Shown in pieces: positions 8,492 through 17,837 of a stretch of 64,000 nucleotides of DNA. Within the stretch, counting starts at the first letter, position 1, and each line of letters starts with the position of its first letter. A program made the translations under genes and the position numbers. Source of the stretch: Acidobacteriota bacterium (GTDB taxonomy: Bacteria; Acidobacteriota; Blastocatellia; Pyrinomonadales; Pyrinomonadaceae); contig JAHBSG010000001.1 in NCBI GenBank assembly GCA_019639235.1, positions 236,580 through 300,579 of the forward strand, given 5' to 3'. The notes beneath the pieces were generated by a model that was not told the DNA's origin, made no database searches, and saw nothing but the letters and a program-made list of their open reading frames with translations.

Positions 8492-9701
8492 AAAATCAAT
8501 TAGGGACATTTCACTATACGGAAAGGCGGTCTTCATCCGGGTCGACTTCAACGTTCCGATCAAGGACGGCAGGATCGAGGACGACACGCGGATCCGCGGG
8601 GCCTTGCCGACGATCAAATATGCGATCGAGCAAGGTGCGAAGGTCGTTCTTGCCTCACACCTCGGCCGGCCGCTAAAGGATAAGAAGAAAGCAGAAGAGA
8701 AGGGAACGCCGTATGACCCGTCGAAATACTCGCTTCGCCCGGTCGCTGAACGATTATCAGACCTACTCGGAAGGACGGTCTCGTTTGAAGCCGACGCTGT
8801 ATTCTCCCCGCTAGCGACGCTTTCAGAGGGCGATGTGGTGATGCGTGAAAATCTCCGCCTTGATCCGGGCGAAGAGAAGAACGATCCGGATTTTGCCAAG
8901 CAGCTTGCCGAAGGTATTGACGTTTATGTGAATGACGCATTCGGGACCGCCCATCGAGCCCACGCCTCGACAGAAGGAATAACTCATTTTGTCGATACGT
9001 GTGTCGCCGGGCTGCTGATGGAAAAGGAACTCGAGTTTCTCGGGAAGGCGCTCAACGATCCGGAGCGGCCGTTTGTCGCGATACTCGGCGGAGCAAAGGT
9101 GTCGGATAAGATACCTGTGATCGAGTCGCTCATTGAGCGAAAGGTGGATAAGCTCCTGATCGGCGGTGCGATGGCGTATACCTTTTTCAAAGCCCAGGGT
9201 TATACGGTTGGCAAATCGCTGGTCGAGGACGAGATGATGCCGAAGGCACTTGAGATCGAAGCCCAAGCCAAGGCTGCCGGAGTCGAGTTTTTGCTGCCGA
9301 CCGATCATCAGGTAGTCGACTCATATGACCCGCTGAATTCGCGAAAGGCGATCCAGATCGAGTTCACCAACGCCGGCCTTGTAGGACTCGACATTGGTCC
9401 TGAGACGGCCACGGTTTTTGCAAACGCGCTTGAGGGAGCGAAAACGATCGTCTGGAACGGCCCGATGGGAATGTTCGAGGAAAAGCCTTTCGACGAGGGG
9501 ACGATCGCGATTGCGAATGCTGTTGCCGAAGCAACTGACAAAGGGGCGATCTCGATCGTCGGTGGAGGTGACTCTGTTGCTGCCGTTAATCAAGCAGGAC
9601 TTGCGGACCGCATCTCGCATATCTCGACCGGCGGCGGTGCAACACTTGAGTTCCTTGCCGGCGATGTTCTGCCGGGAGTTGCGGCCTTGGATGACAAATA
9701 G
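8484..9701 (+). CDS. pgk: Phosphoglycerate kinase
   Basis: This 405-aa enzyme transfers phosphate between 1,3-bisphosphoglycerate and ADP. Hallmarks are the N-terminal RVDFNVP, substrate-binding LASHLGRP, the hinge region GAKVSDKI, and the C-terminal nucleotide site with GGGDSVAAV and STGGGA. I chose the ATG at 8484 (MNKKSIRD), which overlaps the preceding small gene by 8 bases; the longer frame from 8454 is read-through of that gene's other frame. The tpiA ATG follows the stop codon directly, showing tight coupling. Confidence 0.97.
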   Translation: MNKKSIRDISLYGKAVFIRVDFNVPIKDGRIEDDTRIRGALPTIKYAIEQGAKVVLASHLGRPLKDKKKAEEKGTPYDPSKYSLRPVAERLSDLLGRTVSFEADAVFSPLATLSEGDVVMRENLRLDPGEEKNDPDFAKQLAEGIDVYVNDAFGTAHRAHASTEGITHFVDTCVAGLLMEKELEFLGKALNDPERPFVAILGGAKVSDKIPVIESLIERKVDKLLIGGAMAYTFFKAQGYTVGKSLVEDEMMPKALEIEAQAKAAGVEFLLPTDHQVVDSYDPLNSRKAIQIEFTNAGLVGLDIGPETATVFANALEGAKTIVWNGPMGMFEEKPFDEGTIAIANAVAEATDKGAISIVGGGDSVAAVNQAGLADRISHISTGGGATLEFLAGDVLPGVAALDDK

Positions 9702-10460
9702 ATGAGAAAACCTATAATCGCCGGAAATTGGAAAATGTACAAGCTGATGGGCGAATCGGTCGAGACAGCCCTTGCGTTGAAGCCGCTTGTTGCCAACGCG
9801 TCGCATTGTGAGGTCGTTATCGCTCCGGTATTTACCGCGTTGAGAACGGTTTCAGACCGTTTGGAGGGCTCGAATATTCATATTGCGGCTCAAGACTGTG
9901 CCGTTCAAAACGAGTTTGGAGCCCATACCGGCGAGGTTACTCCATCAATGATCAAGGACGCCGGATGTTCGCACGTCATCATCGGGCATAGCGAACGGCG
10001 GCAGTTCTACGGGGAGACGGATGAAAGCGTTAATCGTAAGACGAAGGCAGCTTTGGCCGCCGGATTGACCGCTATGGTTTGCGTCGGCGAGCACCTCGCC
10101 GAGCGGGAGGCGGGCAACGCCGAATCGGTCGTCTCGGGCCAGCTCGCGGGTGGTTTAGCGGGTTTGACAGCCGATGATATGGAACGTATCATTATCGCTT
10201 ACGAGCCTGTTTGGGCGATCGGTACGGGTAAAACCGCCACGCCGGAACAGGCTCAAGAAATGCACGGGCATATCCGCCGGGAGGTTGCCGGGACACACGG
10301 TGATCAGGCAGCCGAAGCGATGCGGATCCTCTATGGAGGATCGGTCAAACCGGACAACATTGGCGAGTTGATGTCGATGGCAGATATCGACGGTGCATTG
10401 GTCGGCGGGGCGAGCCTCGAGGCTGAAAGTTTTGCAAAGATCGTTAACTATCGGGCATGA
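9702..10460 (+). CDS. tpiA: Triose-phosphate isomerase
   Basis: The 252-aa TIM-barrel enzyme interconverts dihydroxyacetone phosphate and glyceraldehyde-3-phosphate. The start [13 protein letters not shown] holds the catalytic Asn and Lys, the catalytic His lies in IIGHSERR, and the catalytic Glu in [11 protein letters not shown]. The phosphate-binding GGSVKPDN and GALVGGASL are present. It begins immediately after the pgk stop, and secG follows 30 bases later, matching the pgk-tpiA-secG order seen in many bacteria. Confidence 0.97.
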   Translation: MRKPIIAGNWKMYKLMGESVETALALKPLVANASHCEVVIAPVFTALRTVSDRLEGSNIHIAAQDCAVQNEFGAHTGEVTPSMIKDAGCSHVIIGHSERRQFYGETDESVNRKTKAALAAGLTAMVCVGEHLAEREAGNAESVVSGQLAGGLAGLTADDMERIIIAYEPVWAIGTGKTATPEQAQEMHGHIRREVAGTHGDQAAEAMRILYGGSVKPDNIGELMSMADIDGALVGGASLEAESFAKIVNYRA

Positions 10461-10490
10461 TCCTGATCGGCTTTGCGGGAGTAGAAAGAT

Positions 10491-10913
10491 TTGATCTACG
10501 TTCTCTATACATTGTTTTTTATCTCGTGCATCGTTCTGATCGCATCGGTTCTTTTGCAGCCGGGTAAGACCGACGCGGGGGCGCTGTTCACGAGCAATAT
10601 TTCGAGTTCGGCCTTTAATCCGCGCGGGACAGCAACGATCCTCGCAAAGATCACGATCGTTGCAGCATCCGTGTTCATGGTCTCGGCGTTCCTGATCTCG
10701 CTTCCAGCTCTTCGCGGCGGGGTTTCGGTACTTGATACGGTCGCGGAACCTGTGACCGAGACCACTGCTCCGTCTGCGGTCGGAGAATCGAACGCGAATT
10801 CCGCTCCGGTGTCGAATGCGAACGCTACGCAGCCAGCCGCGAATTCTGCGGCTTCGAATGCGAATGTGAGTGCGGAAGAGACCGGCCAGGAGCGGCCGGC
10901 GGCGAACAATTAG
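10491..10913 (+). CDS. secG: Protein-export membrane protein SecG
   Basis: This 140-aa auxiliary subunit of the SecYEG translocon starts at a TTG codon. It shows two membrane helices (about residues 3-23 and 51-72) with the conserved segment SVLLQPGKTDAGALF between them. After about residue 85 comes a long tail rich in Asn, Ala and Ser (repeats such as SNANS and SNANATQP), longer than in classical SecG. Such tails recur in exported acidobacterial proteins. A tRNA-Leu gene follows 22 bases downstream, so both may be on one transcript. Confidence 0.88.
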   Translation: MIYVLYTLFFISCIVLIASVLLQPGKTDAGALFTSNISSSAFNPRGTATILAKITIVAASVFMVSAFLISLPALRGGVSVLDTVAEPVTETTAPSAVGESNANSAPVSNANATQPAANSAASNANVSAEETGQERPAANN

Positions 10914-10935
10914 TTCGCTCGAGTTTGAAAAGTTT

Positions 10936-11020
10936 GCTGAGGTGGCGTAATTGGTAGCCGCGCACGTTTGAGGGGCGTGTGGAGCGATCCGTGCGGGTTC
11001 GAGTCCCGCCCTCAGCACCA
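10936..11020 (+). tRNA. tRNA-Leu (anticodon GAG)
   Basis: The 85-base sequence folds as a class II tRNA. The acceptor stem is GCTGAGG paired with CCTCAGC, and the anticodon stem CACGT/GCGTG holds the loop TTGAGGG with anticodon GAG. A long variable arm (GGA-GCGA-TCC) and the T arm GCGGG-TTCGAGT-CCCGC are present. CCA is encoded. It lies directly after secG and before a terminator. Confidence 0.95.
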
Positions 11021-11025
11021 AAGAT

Positions 11026-11064
11026 AAAAGGAAATAACCAAAATTGGGTATTTCCTTTTTTTTT
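11026..11064 (+). terminator. Rho-independent terminator after tRNA-Leu
   Basis: A stem AAAGGAAATA-CC / GG-GTATTTCCTTT with a short AT-rich loop is followed by a run of nine T. It ends the gap-pgk-tpiA-secG-tRNA transcript. Confidence 0.85.
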
Positions 11065-11215
11065 GCCCTATCAGGCAAAAGTTCTTGAAATACTTGATAC
11101 AATCGTGCTTTAATTCGTTACACTCAAGTACGTCCCTGTTTCGGCGAATTACCGCGACTCTCGGCACCGACCCGACGTGTGGACGGTACATATACTGGTA
11201 AAGGAGTAGCAAACC

Positions 11216-13153
11216 GTGAATCCCGCATCTTCATTTAGGCTCTTTATTACTTCAACGATACTGTTCCTATTTAGCATTTCGAGTTTACTATTCTGGCCTC
11301 AGGTAACTTCAAGTCAGAGCCTTCAAAGTGACGGACCCGCGTCAAAGTTCGAGGGCGGCTCTCGTACGAAGACAACTGCGGTGCGGTCGGGAAATCCACA
11401 ACTTATCGGTTCTAACGGTGACTATACCGTTACTTCATCCGACACGGTTCTCAATGAGTATGCAGTACTTGCTGCAGATGCTTTGGCGGGAACGAGTACT
11501 ATTATTGTGACAGACATCACGGACCTCGATAGTCCGATACCCGAACTCGGGCCCATCGGGAATGGTGACCTCCTAATGATCATTCAAATGCAGGGGGCCA
11601 CGATCGACACGTCGAATACGGTTTCCTATGGCTCGGTTACCGCACTAAACGGCGCCGGGCTCTATGAGATCGTTTACGTTACTAGTATCTCCGGCAACGT
11701 GATCACGATCAATAATTCGAGTTGTTTATCCGGAATGCGTAACAGCTACTCGGTCGCGGGCCGAACGCAGGTCGTCAGGGTGCCACAGTTCATCAACTTG
11801 ACGGTCAACTCAGGCGCAAGCATCGTTCCCGAGTCGTGGAACGGTGCGACTGGCGGTGTCGCGGCACTACGAGTCTACGGAACGCTACTAATTGACGGTT
11901 CGATCGATGGTTCAGGTCGTGGTTTCCGAGGCGGCATTTATCGTAGTGATTTCTGGAGCGGCGAGACATCATACAGAACAACTTTTTCATTCGCATCTGC
12001 TGCAAAAGGAGAAGGAATAGCGGGTTTCGGTCCGGAATATGATCTTCTTTTTGGCAGGTATGGACGTGGTGCACCTGCAAACGGTGGCGGCGGTGGAAAT
12101 AGTCACAACGGTGGCGGTGGCGGCGGCGCTAATGGCAATAACGGAAATGGCTGGACCGGACAAGGAGTGATGGTTGGTGGATCAGAGCTCGCCTGGTCCC
12201 TCGACCCAGGCTACATTGCAAACGGAAATGCCCGAACAGACTCATCCGGTGGTGGTCGTGGGGGCTACACTTTGTCCTTGATCGATCTTGATGCTGAGGT
12301 AGTTGGACCAAACAATCCGGCATGGGGAACTCCGCTCGATGAACGTCGAGAGGTCGGGGGCCTCGGTGGACGCCCGGTCGATAACGACCCCGCTGCTCGA
12401 CTTTTTTTGGGCGGTGGAGGAGGTGCGGGTGAAGCAAACAACGGAACTGGCGGCGACGGCGGTGCTGGCGGCGGATTGGTTTTTCTTATCGCAGGAACAC
12501 TTACGGGTAGCGGATCGGTTCGCTCAAATGGTCTGGCTGGTGCTGATTCACTCTCACCTGGTGTCGATGCGGGTAGTGGAGGCGGGGCGGGAGGCACTGT
12601 CGTTATTCATAATGCGAACTCGACCATCGTCCCGATTGAGGCAAATGGCGGACGGGGCGGCAACCAGAATATCGTCTCAGCAAACGAGGCCGCAGGCCCT
12701 GGGGGCGGAGGGGGAGGTGGATTTATTGCTGTTCGAACCGGCGTTCCGATGAGGTTGACCGACGGCGGAACCTCCGGGACGACGACCTCAGCTGCCTTGA
12801 GCGAGTTTTCGGCAAATGGTGCTACAACCGGCGCCGGCGGGCAGAATGCAGCAACCGTCCCTTCGATTCCTTTTTGCTTTGCGCCAACGGCCGCCTCAGT
12901 TACTTTGACAGGACGGGCAACGGCGGAGGATGGCATTGGCATACTTGGAGCTAGAATCGTGGTAACTCGCCAAGACGGTTCGGAGGTGTCTTTGCTGACG
13001 AATCCATTCGGTTATTTCGAACTTGACGGAATTGATGCGGGTGAGACACTTGTCGTTTCGATCGAACACAAGCGCTACATTTTTTTCGATCCGGTTCGTG
13101 TTGTAACGCCGATCGACTCGGCATCAGAAATTGAGTTCATCGCAGTCGAATAG
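11216..13153 (+). CDS. Secreted glycine-rich protein with C-terminal CarboxypepD-reg-like domain
   Basis: A 645-aa protein starting at GTG with an AAGGAG site 9 bases upstream. A hydrophobic signal segment (about residues 8-28) is followed by a long beta-rich body. Between about 270 and 560 it is extremely Gly-rich with Asn and Ala (runs such as NGGGGGNSHNGGGGGGANG), like PGRS-type or adhesive surface proteins. The last 90 residues resemble a carboxypeptidase-regulatory beta-sandwich (VTLTGRATAEDGIGILGARI, then GYFELDGIDAGE). It is probably exported; the function is unknown. It stands alone between the tRNA terminator and the convergent argB. Confidence 0.72.
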   Translation: MNPASSFRLFITSTILFLFSISSLLFWPQVTSSQSLQSDGPASKFEGGSRTKTTAVRSGNPQLIGSNGDYTVTSSDTVLNEYAVLAADALAGTSTIIVTDITDLDSPIPELGPIGNGDLLMIIQMQGATIDTSNTVSYGSVTALNGAGLYEIVYVTSISGNVITINNSSCLSGMRNSYSVAGRTQVVRVPQFINLTVNSGASIVPESWNGATGGVAALRVYGTLLIDGSIDGSGRGFRGGIYRSDFWSGETSYRTTFSFASAAKGEGIAGFGPEYDLLFGRYGRGAPANGGGGGNSHNGGGGGGANGNNGNGWTGQGVMVGGSELAWSLDPGYIANGNARTDSSGGGRGGYTLSLIDLDAEVVGPNNPAWGTPLDERREVGGLGGRPVDNDPAARLFLGGGGGAGEANNGTGGDGGAGGGLVFLIAGTLTGSGSVRSNGLAGADSLSPGVDAGSGGGAGGTVVIHNANSTIVPIEANGGRGGNQNIVSANEAAGPGGGGGGGFIAVRTGVPMRLTDGGTSGTTTSAALSEFSANGATTGAGGQNAATVPSIPFCFAPTAASVTLTGRATAEDGIGILGARIVVTRQDGSEVSLLTNPFGYFELDGIDAGETLVVSIEHKRYIFFDPVRVVTPIDSASEIEFIAVE

Positions 13154-13162
13154 CGTAACGAT

Positions 13163-14053
13163 CTAAGTTGCTACGATCATTGTGCCGGTACCTTCGTCTG
13201 TGAAGACCTCGGCGAGAAGGGCATTGCGTTCTGAACCGCTGATGACATGAGCGGAGCCGACGCCGCGACTCAGCAATGAGGCTAGGCTCTGGAGCTTTGG
13301 TATCATGCCGCCGGTCGCCTTGCCGCTCTTGATCATCTTGAAGGCATCCACGGTTGAGAGCCTGTCGAGTTTGCTCGATTTATCATTAGGATCCAAGTAG
13401 ATCCCATTTACATCCGAAAGCAGGATCAACTTTTCGGCTTTGAGGCTAACGGCGATCTCAGCCGCAATAGTATCGGCATTGATGTTGAAGACCTTCCCGC
13501 TGTCATCGGCCGCCAGCGAAGAGATCACTGGCAGATACCCGCCGCCGAGCAAAAGTTCGAGCAGGTGTGTATCGACCTCGACGATGTCTCCGACGTTACC
13601 GTAATCGACCGACTCGACCAGTCCGGTTTCCTTGTTTACGACATTCTTCGGCGGACGACGAACGGCCTTGATCACTCCTCCGTCTACACCTGAAAGCCCA
13701 ACGGCGTCGATCCCACGCCCGCGAAGCTGCGCGAGGATCTCCGTGTTGATCTTGCCGCGAAATATCATCTTTGCGAGGTCGAGCGTATCGTCGTCCGTAA
13801 CTCTGCGGCCTTCGATCACGGTTTGGACAACGCCGAGCTTCTGTGCAAGTTCGGTCAGCTGTTTCCCGCCGCCGTGGGTGACGCAGACACGGATCCCGAC
13901 CTGATGAAGCAGAGCTAATTCCTCTGCAAGCGATGCGAGGTTTTCGCGGTTCTCAGTAACCTTGCCTGAGAATTTCACAATGAAGGTCTTGCCCTGAAAT
14001 CGCTGAATGTAGGGCAAGGCTTCGCGCAGAAGATCTAGTGTCTCGATGTTCAT
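13163..14053 (-). CDS. argB: Acetylglutamate kinase
   Basis: This 296-aa amino-acid kinase phosphorylates N-acetylglutamate, the second arginine step. It shows the glycine-rich segment FIVKFSGKVT near the N-terminus, VCVTHGGGKQ in the substrate region, a GLSGVDGG loop and the nucleotide-binding NADTIAAEIA. The C-terminal part KATGGMIPKL is typical. Its start overlaps the stop of the carbamoyltransferase gene by 4 bases (ATGA type). It is the last gene of argR-C-D-F'-B. Confidence 0.93.
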   Translation of the reverse strand: MNIETLDLLREALPYIQRFQGKTFIVKFSGKVTENRENLASLAEELALLHQVGIRVCVTHGGGKQLTELAQKLGVVQTVIEGRRVTDDDTLDLAKMIFRGKINTEILAQLRGRGIDAVGLSGVDGGVIKAVRRPPKNVVNKETGLVESVDYGNVGDIVEVDTHLLELLLGGGYLPVISSLAADDSGKVFNINADTIAAEIAVSLKAEKLILLSDVNGIYLDPNDKSSKLDRLSTVDAFKMIKSGKATGGMIPKLQSLASLLSRGVGSAHVISGSERNALLAEVFTDEGTGTMIVAT

Positions 14054-15042
14054 TTCAAGAGCTCCGTCAGTATCGCTTTTTGAATATGCAAACGGTTTTC
14101 GGCCTCGTCAATTACCATCGACTGTGGGCTGTCGATCACTTCGTCCGTTACGATCACGTTTCGCCGAACGGGAAGACAATGCATAAAGATAGCGCTATTC
14201 GTCAGGTTCATTTTCCGCTGATCGACTATCCACTGTTCCCGAAGTTGCAGCCTGTGGGCGATATCACCGTCTGAATTGCCGTAGAAGTCCTTTCCGCCCC
14301 AACTTTTTGCGTAAACCACTTCAACGCCCTCGTAAGCTTGCTCGAGGTCGTGTGTGATCTCCACAGTACCTCCATTCGCCGCCGCAAAATGCTTTGCTTC
14401 GCGGATAAGTTCTTCGTCGAGCTCGTAGCCTCGCGGATGTGCGATCCGTAGATCATGTCCGAACTGTGCCGCGGCGAGAGCGAAGCTGTTCGGTACGGCC
14501 ATCGGCAGCGGTTTTGGATGCCATGCCCAAGTCAGAAGCACCTTCTTTTTCTGATCGCCAAGTTTCTCATGGATAGTCATCATATCCGCCATTGCTTGGC
14601 AAGGATGATGCATCGCGGATTCGAGATTGATGACCGGAACACTCGCGTATCGGGAGAAAACGTTCAATATCGGATCGGTGCGCTCCGCTTCCCAGTTCTT
14701 CAGTTCCGCGAAGGTTCTAACACCGATCGCTGAGACATAACGCTCAAGTACGCGGACAAATTCTTTCAAGTGCTCGGTCTTGTTCCCGTCCATAACCGCT
14801 CCCTCGCGATATTCAAGGGTCCAGGACGTACTGCCCGGTTCGAGGATCACGGCGTTGCCACCGAGCTCATAAATACCGACCTGCATTGATGCCCGCGTCC
14901 GAAGGCTCGGATTGAAAAAGACGAGTGCCACCGATTTGCCTTCTAGCGGACGAGCGGCGTGGCCATTCTTATATTTCGCCGCAGACTCCAGCAATCGATT
15001 TAGGTCGTGCAGCTCAAATTGTCCGGTAGATAAAAAGTTCAT
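14050..15042 (-). CDS. argF': N-acyl-ornithine carbamoyltransferase (ArgF' type)
   Basis: This 330-aa transcarbamylase belongs to the N-acetyl/N-succinylornithine subfamily and not to ordinary ornithine carbamoyltransferase. It has the carbamoyl-phosphate loop FFNPSLRTR, the HPCQAMAD block and a VVYAKSW segment. It also has HCLPVRRN and the acetyl-type ending IDEAENRLHIQKAI, as I recall it from the Xanthomonas enzyme. In the 80s loop it reads MDGNKTEH: the position that is Glu92 in the acetylornithine enzyme and Pro90 in the succinylornithine enzyme is Thr here. The ATG at 15042 is preferred over one 27 bases upstream. The product would be N-acetyl- or N-succinyl-citrulline; which one is open. 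Confidence 0.85.
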   Translation of the reverse strand: MNFLSTGQFELHDLNRLLESAAKYKNGHAARPLEGKSVALVFFNPSLRTRASMQVGIYELGGNAVILEPGSTSWTLEYREGAVMDGNKTEHLKEFVRVLERYVSAIGVRTFAELKNWEAERTDPILNVFSRYASVPVINLESAMHHPCQAMADMMTIHEKLGDQKKKVLLTWAWHPKPLPMAVPNSFALAAAQFGHDLRIAHPRGYELDEELIREAKHFAAANGGTVEITHDLEQAYEGVEVVYAKSWGGKDFYGNSDGDIAHRLQLREQWIVDQRKMNLTNSAIFMHCLPVRRNVIVTDEVIDSPQSMVIDEAENRLHIQKAILTELLK

Positions 15043-15090
15043 TTCTGTTTGGCAATTCCGCCCGATCAAAGTTAAACGGTTTCATTGGAT

Positions 15091-16278
15091 CTAGGTCGCG
15101 ACACTGAACGGCTTTCGCAAGACATCCGCGATCGCATCGGCCGCAACGTCGGCATCGACACAAAGCGGCGGCAAAAGACGTAGAACGTTCGGGTTACTTG
15201 AAGTGCCCGTGATCACTCCGCTTTCGAGCAACGCGTCATATTTCGGCTTACATGGTGAATCGAACTCGATGCCAAGCAAGCATCCTTTGCCCCTCAATCG
15301 CACTACGCCAGGGACTCCGCCGAGTGAATCGCGTAGCCGCTCTTCGACCAGCCTGGCGTTGGTAATCATGTCCTCGTCTTCAATTGCCTCGAGCGTGGCG
15401 AGCACGGCTGCCATCGCGATCATGCCGCCGCCGAACGTCGTCCCCAAGTCATTCAGAGCAATTGAGGACGCGACCCGTTCATTGACCAAGCAAGCTCCGA
15501 CCGGAATCCCGCTTCCTAGCGATTTCGCCAGAGTCACGACGTCAGGAAATGCACCCGCGGCAAGCTTGCTGCCGGCAAAGAACCAATTGCCGGTACGGCC
15601 GACGCCGGTCTGCACTTCGTCGAAAATGAGCATTGCCCCGTTTCGGTCGCAGATGTGCCGAAGTCCTGAGAAATATTCGGGCGTCGCTTCGTTCACTCCC
15701 GCCATCGATTGGATCGGTTCGATAATGACTCCGGCGGTTTCTCTGTCGATCAGGCGTTCGGCACTTTCGAGGTCGCCGAACGGTGCCTCAACGTGATGCG
15801 GCACATTTGGCTCACCAAGCTTTCGATACTTACCCAAGAACGTCGCCGAGATAGAGTCCGCGGTTCTTCCATGAAAACCGCCAGTGAACGAAACAATCTT
15901 GTTGCGGCCAGTCGCCATTCTGGCCATCCGCATGGCGTTCTCATTAGCCTCGGTACCCGAGTTGCAGAAAAAGGCTTGGATCAGTTCACCAGGGGCGACT
16001 GCGACGAGCTTTTCTGCTGTTCGGCCCCGTATCTCGCTGTAAACCAGGTTGGAATAGAAGAGAAGCTTCTCCGCCTGTTCCTTTATCGCAACGACAACGC
16101 GTGGATGCGAGTGTCCTGTTGCGCATACCGCGTGGCCTCCGTAGAGGTCAAGATACCTTTCACCGTCACTTGTCCATACCCATGCACCACTACCGCTCTC
16201 GACCGCGATCGGCATCTTGACGTAGGTCGCAACCTGATATGCGTCCTCTTTCAATTTTATATCGTTAAAATTCATCAC
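15091..16278 (-). CDS. argD: Acetylornithine (or succinylornithine) aminotransferase
   Basis: A 395-aa class III PLP-dependent aminotransferase that converts N-acyl-glutamate semialdehyde to N-acyl-ornithine. It contains the PLP-contact region FCNSGTEANE, the metal/PLP motif FDEVQTGVGRTG and the active-site lysine in LAKSLGSGIP. The start overlaps argC by 4 bases, so the two are translationally coupled. It lies between argC and the carbamoyltransferase and is shared by acetyl- and succinyl-based pathways. Confidence 0.92.
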   Translation of the reverse strand: MMNFNDIKLKEDAYQVATYVKMPIAVESGSGAWVWTSDGERYLDLYGGHAVCATGHSHPRVVVAIKEQAEKLLFYSNLVYSEIRGRTAEKLVAVAPGELIQAFFCNSGTEANENAMRMARMATGRNKIVSFTGGFHGRTADSISATFLGKYRKLGEPNVPHHVEAPFGDLESAERLIDRETAGVIIEPIQSMAGVNEATPEYFSGLRHICDRNGAMLIFDEVQTGVGRTGNWFFAGSKLAAGAFPDVVTLAKSLGSGIPVGACLVNERVASSIALNDLGTTFGGGMIAMAAVLATLEAIEDEDMITNARLVEERLRDSLGGVPGVVRLRGKGCLLGIEFDSPCKPKYDALLESGVITGTSSNPNVLRLLPPLCVDADVAADAIADVLRKPFSVAT

Positions 16279-17315
16279 GGATTGCTTCCGCTAAACACCA
16301 ATCCAGTCTTCTCTTCGAGCCCGAACATTAGGTTCATGTTTTGAACCGCCTGACCTGCTGCACCTTTGACCAAATTATCGATCGCAGAAAAAACCACGGC
16401 GTTCCGGCCCGAAACATGGACAGAAATGTCGCAAAAATTAGTGTTCTTTACCCAATTGATATCCGGCGAGCCATCAACAATTCGGACAAAGAACGCATCC
16501 CGATAGAATTCGCGAAATATTCCGGTCAATTCGTCGGTGGTCGTGTCGCGTTCAAGCTCGGCATAACAACTCGCAAAAATACCCCGAGAAACCGGCAGGC
16601 TGTGCGTCATGAATACGAGAGGCTCATCGAGTTTGCCGAGTGATCGAAGATGTTGCTCGATCTCGGGCACGTGCTGATGTGTAAATGGTTTGTAGGCATA
16701 AAATGAATTCACTCGTTGCGGGTGATGGGTATTGGCGGCATGCCTCGCTCCTGAGCCGGACGAGCCGGTCTTTGCATCAACGATGAGTTTACCGGTGACG
16801 AGGTTCTTGGCGATCAGGGGTGAAAGCCCTAGTGCCGTCGCGGTCGCAAAGCAGCCGGGATTAGCAATATACTCGGCTCCCAAGATTGCTTCACGGTTCG
16901 TTTCGGTTAGCCCGTATACGAATCGCTTTTGCAGGTCCCCGGCGTGTTTCTTCTTGTAGAATGTTTCGAAAACGGCCGGGTCATCAATCCGGAAGTCACC
17001 GGATAGATCGATCGCTCTAACGCCGCTAGGCAGCCGCGGAACAAGTTCTAAAGCTTGACCATGAGGTAGCCCAAAGAACGCAACATCGATATCACCGAGC
17101 TCGTTAAGGTCGTCCGTGATCGCGACAAACCGAAGGTCCGTAAGGGAAGTAAGATTGCGGTGAACCTCGCTAACCGGTTTTCCCGCGTGCTCGTTGCCCG
17201 TGACAAAAACGACCTCCGCATTTGGATGAAACAGCAGGATTCGAAGTAGTTCGCTGCCGCCGTATCCTGAACCGCCGTATATTCCGATCTTTATCTTTTT
17301 AGTGCTTTCGCCCAT
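16275..17315 (-). CDS. argC: N-acetyl-gamma-glutamyl-phosphate reductase
   Basis: The 346-aa NADPH enzyme of arginine synthesis reduces acylglutamyl phosphate to the semialdehyde. The dinucleotide-binding start is GIYGGSGYGGSELLR, the catalytic cysteine sits in NPGCFATATAL, and a conserved His is in KPFTHQHVPEI. The gene begins directly after the argR stop and overlaps argD by 4 bases. The length fits the family. Confidence 0.94.
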   Translation of the reverse strand: MGESTKKIKIGIYGGSGYGGSELLRILLFHPNAEVVFVTGNEHAGKPVSEVHRNLTSLTDLRFVAITDDLNELGDIDVAFFGLPHGQALELVPRLPSGVRAIDLSGDFRIDDPAVFETFYKKKHAGDLQKRFVYGLTETNREAILGAEYIANPGCFATATALGLSPLIAKNLVTGKLIVDAKTGSSGSGARHAANTHHPQRVNSFYAYKPFTHQHVPEIEQHLRSLGKLDEPLVFMTHSLPVSRGIFASCYAELERDTTTDELTGIFREFYRDAFFVRIVDGSPDINWVKNTNFCDISVHVSGRNAVVFSAIDNLVKGAAGQAVQNMNLMFGLEEKTGLVFSGSNP

Positions 17316-17735
17316 CTAACCACCGAACATTTCCAAAAGCCGTTTGATGACTGCACGCTGTTGATTCGGTTTGCGCACTGCGACGAATATCGTGTCGTCG
17401 CCGGCGATCGTGCCAACGACCTCTCCCATTCCCGCCGAATCGATTTGCGTCGCCGCAGCAGAAGCGAAACCGGGTTCGCTTTTTACCACGATGAGCACGT
17501 CACCGGCTGCTTCAACGCTCATTACGCCAAGCTTGGCCTTCCTCTTATCGAGCGCCGGTAATGTGTAAAAGCCATCCACCTTAACGATCCCAAGTTCATC
17601 GAGATCTCGTGAAATACTAGCCTGCGTTACGCCAAACCCAAGTTCCGCAAGCAGCGATGCAATCTCGTCCTGCCGGGTGATATTACGAACTCTTACAAGT
17701 TCGAGAATCTTCTGCAGACGAACGGACTTTTCCAT
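17316..17735 (-). CDS. argR: Arginine repressor ArgR
   Basis: This 139-aa regulator has an N-terminal winged helix (about residues 5-60) with the recognition segment VTQASISRDL. The C-terminal oligomerisation and arginine-binding domain contains GMGEVVGTIAGDDTI, the classical effector-site motif. I chose the ATG at 17735 (MEKSVRLQ), because a longer form would run through the putative operator. It is the first gene of the arginine operon, so it probably represses its own transcription when arginine is high. Orthology is clear; DNA target details are inferred. Confidence 0.92.
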   Translation of the reverse strand: MEKSVRLQKILELVRVRNITRQDEIASLLAELGFGVTQASISRDLDELGIVKVDGFYTLPALDKRKAKLGVMSVEAAGDVLIVVKSEPGFASAAATQIDSAGMGEVVGTIAGDDTIFVAVRKPNQQRAVIKRLLEMFGG

Positions 17736-17737
17736 AT

Positions 17738-17786
17738 ATGTGCATACACGTCTATTTATACTGCATAGACGACGTGTGTATGCAGT
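17738..17786 (-). promoter_or_regulatory. Putative ArgR operator upstream of argR
   Basis: Just upstream of the argR start lies a dense set of inverted sequences. TGCATACACGTC (from about 17741) is matched by GACGTGTGTATGCA (17771-17784), and ACTGCATA (17760-17767) by TATGCAGT (17779-17786). Repeated TGCATA/TATGCA half-sites in front of an arginine operon are what an ArgR hexamer would contact, although they differ from the E. coli and Bacillus ARG-box consensus as I recall it. Regulation is inferred from position. Confidence 0.5.
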
Positions 17787-17837
17787 ATATCCAGATGAAC
17801 ACACAGCGTCAAACGCTGCTCGGAACTTGTTTCAACG

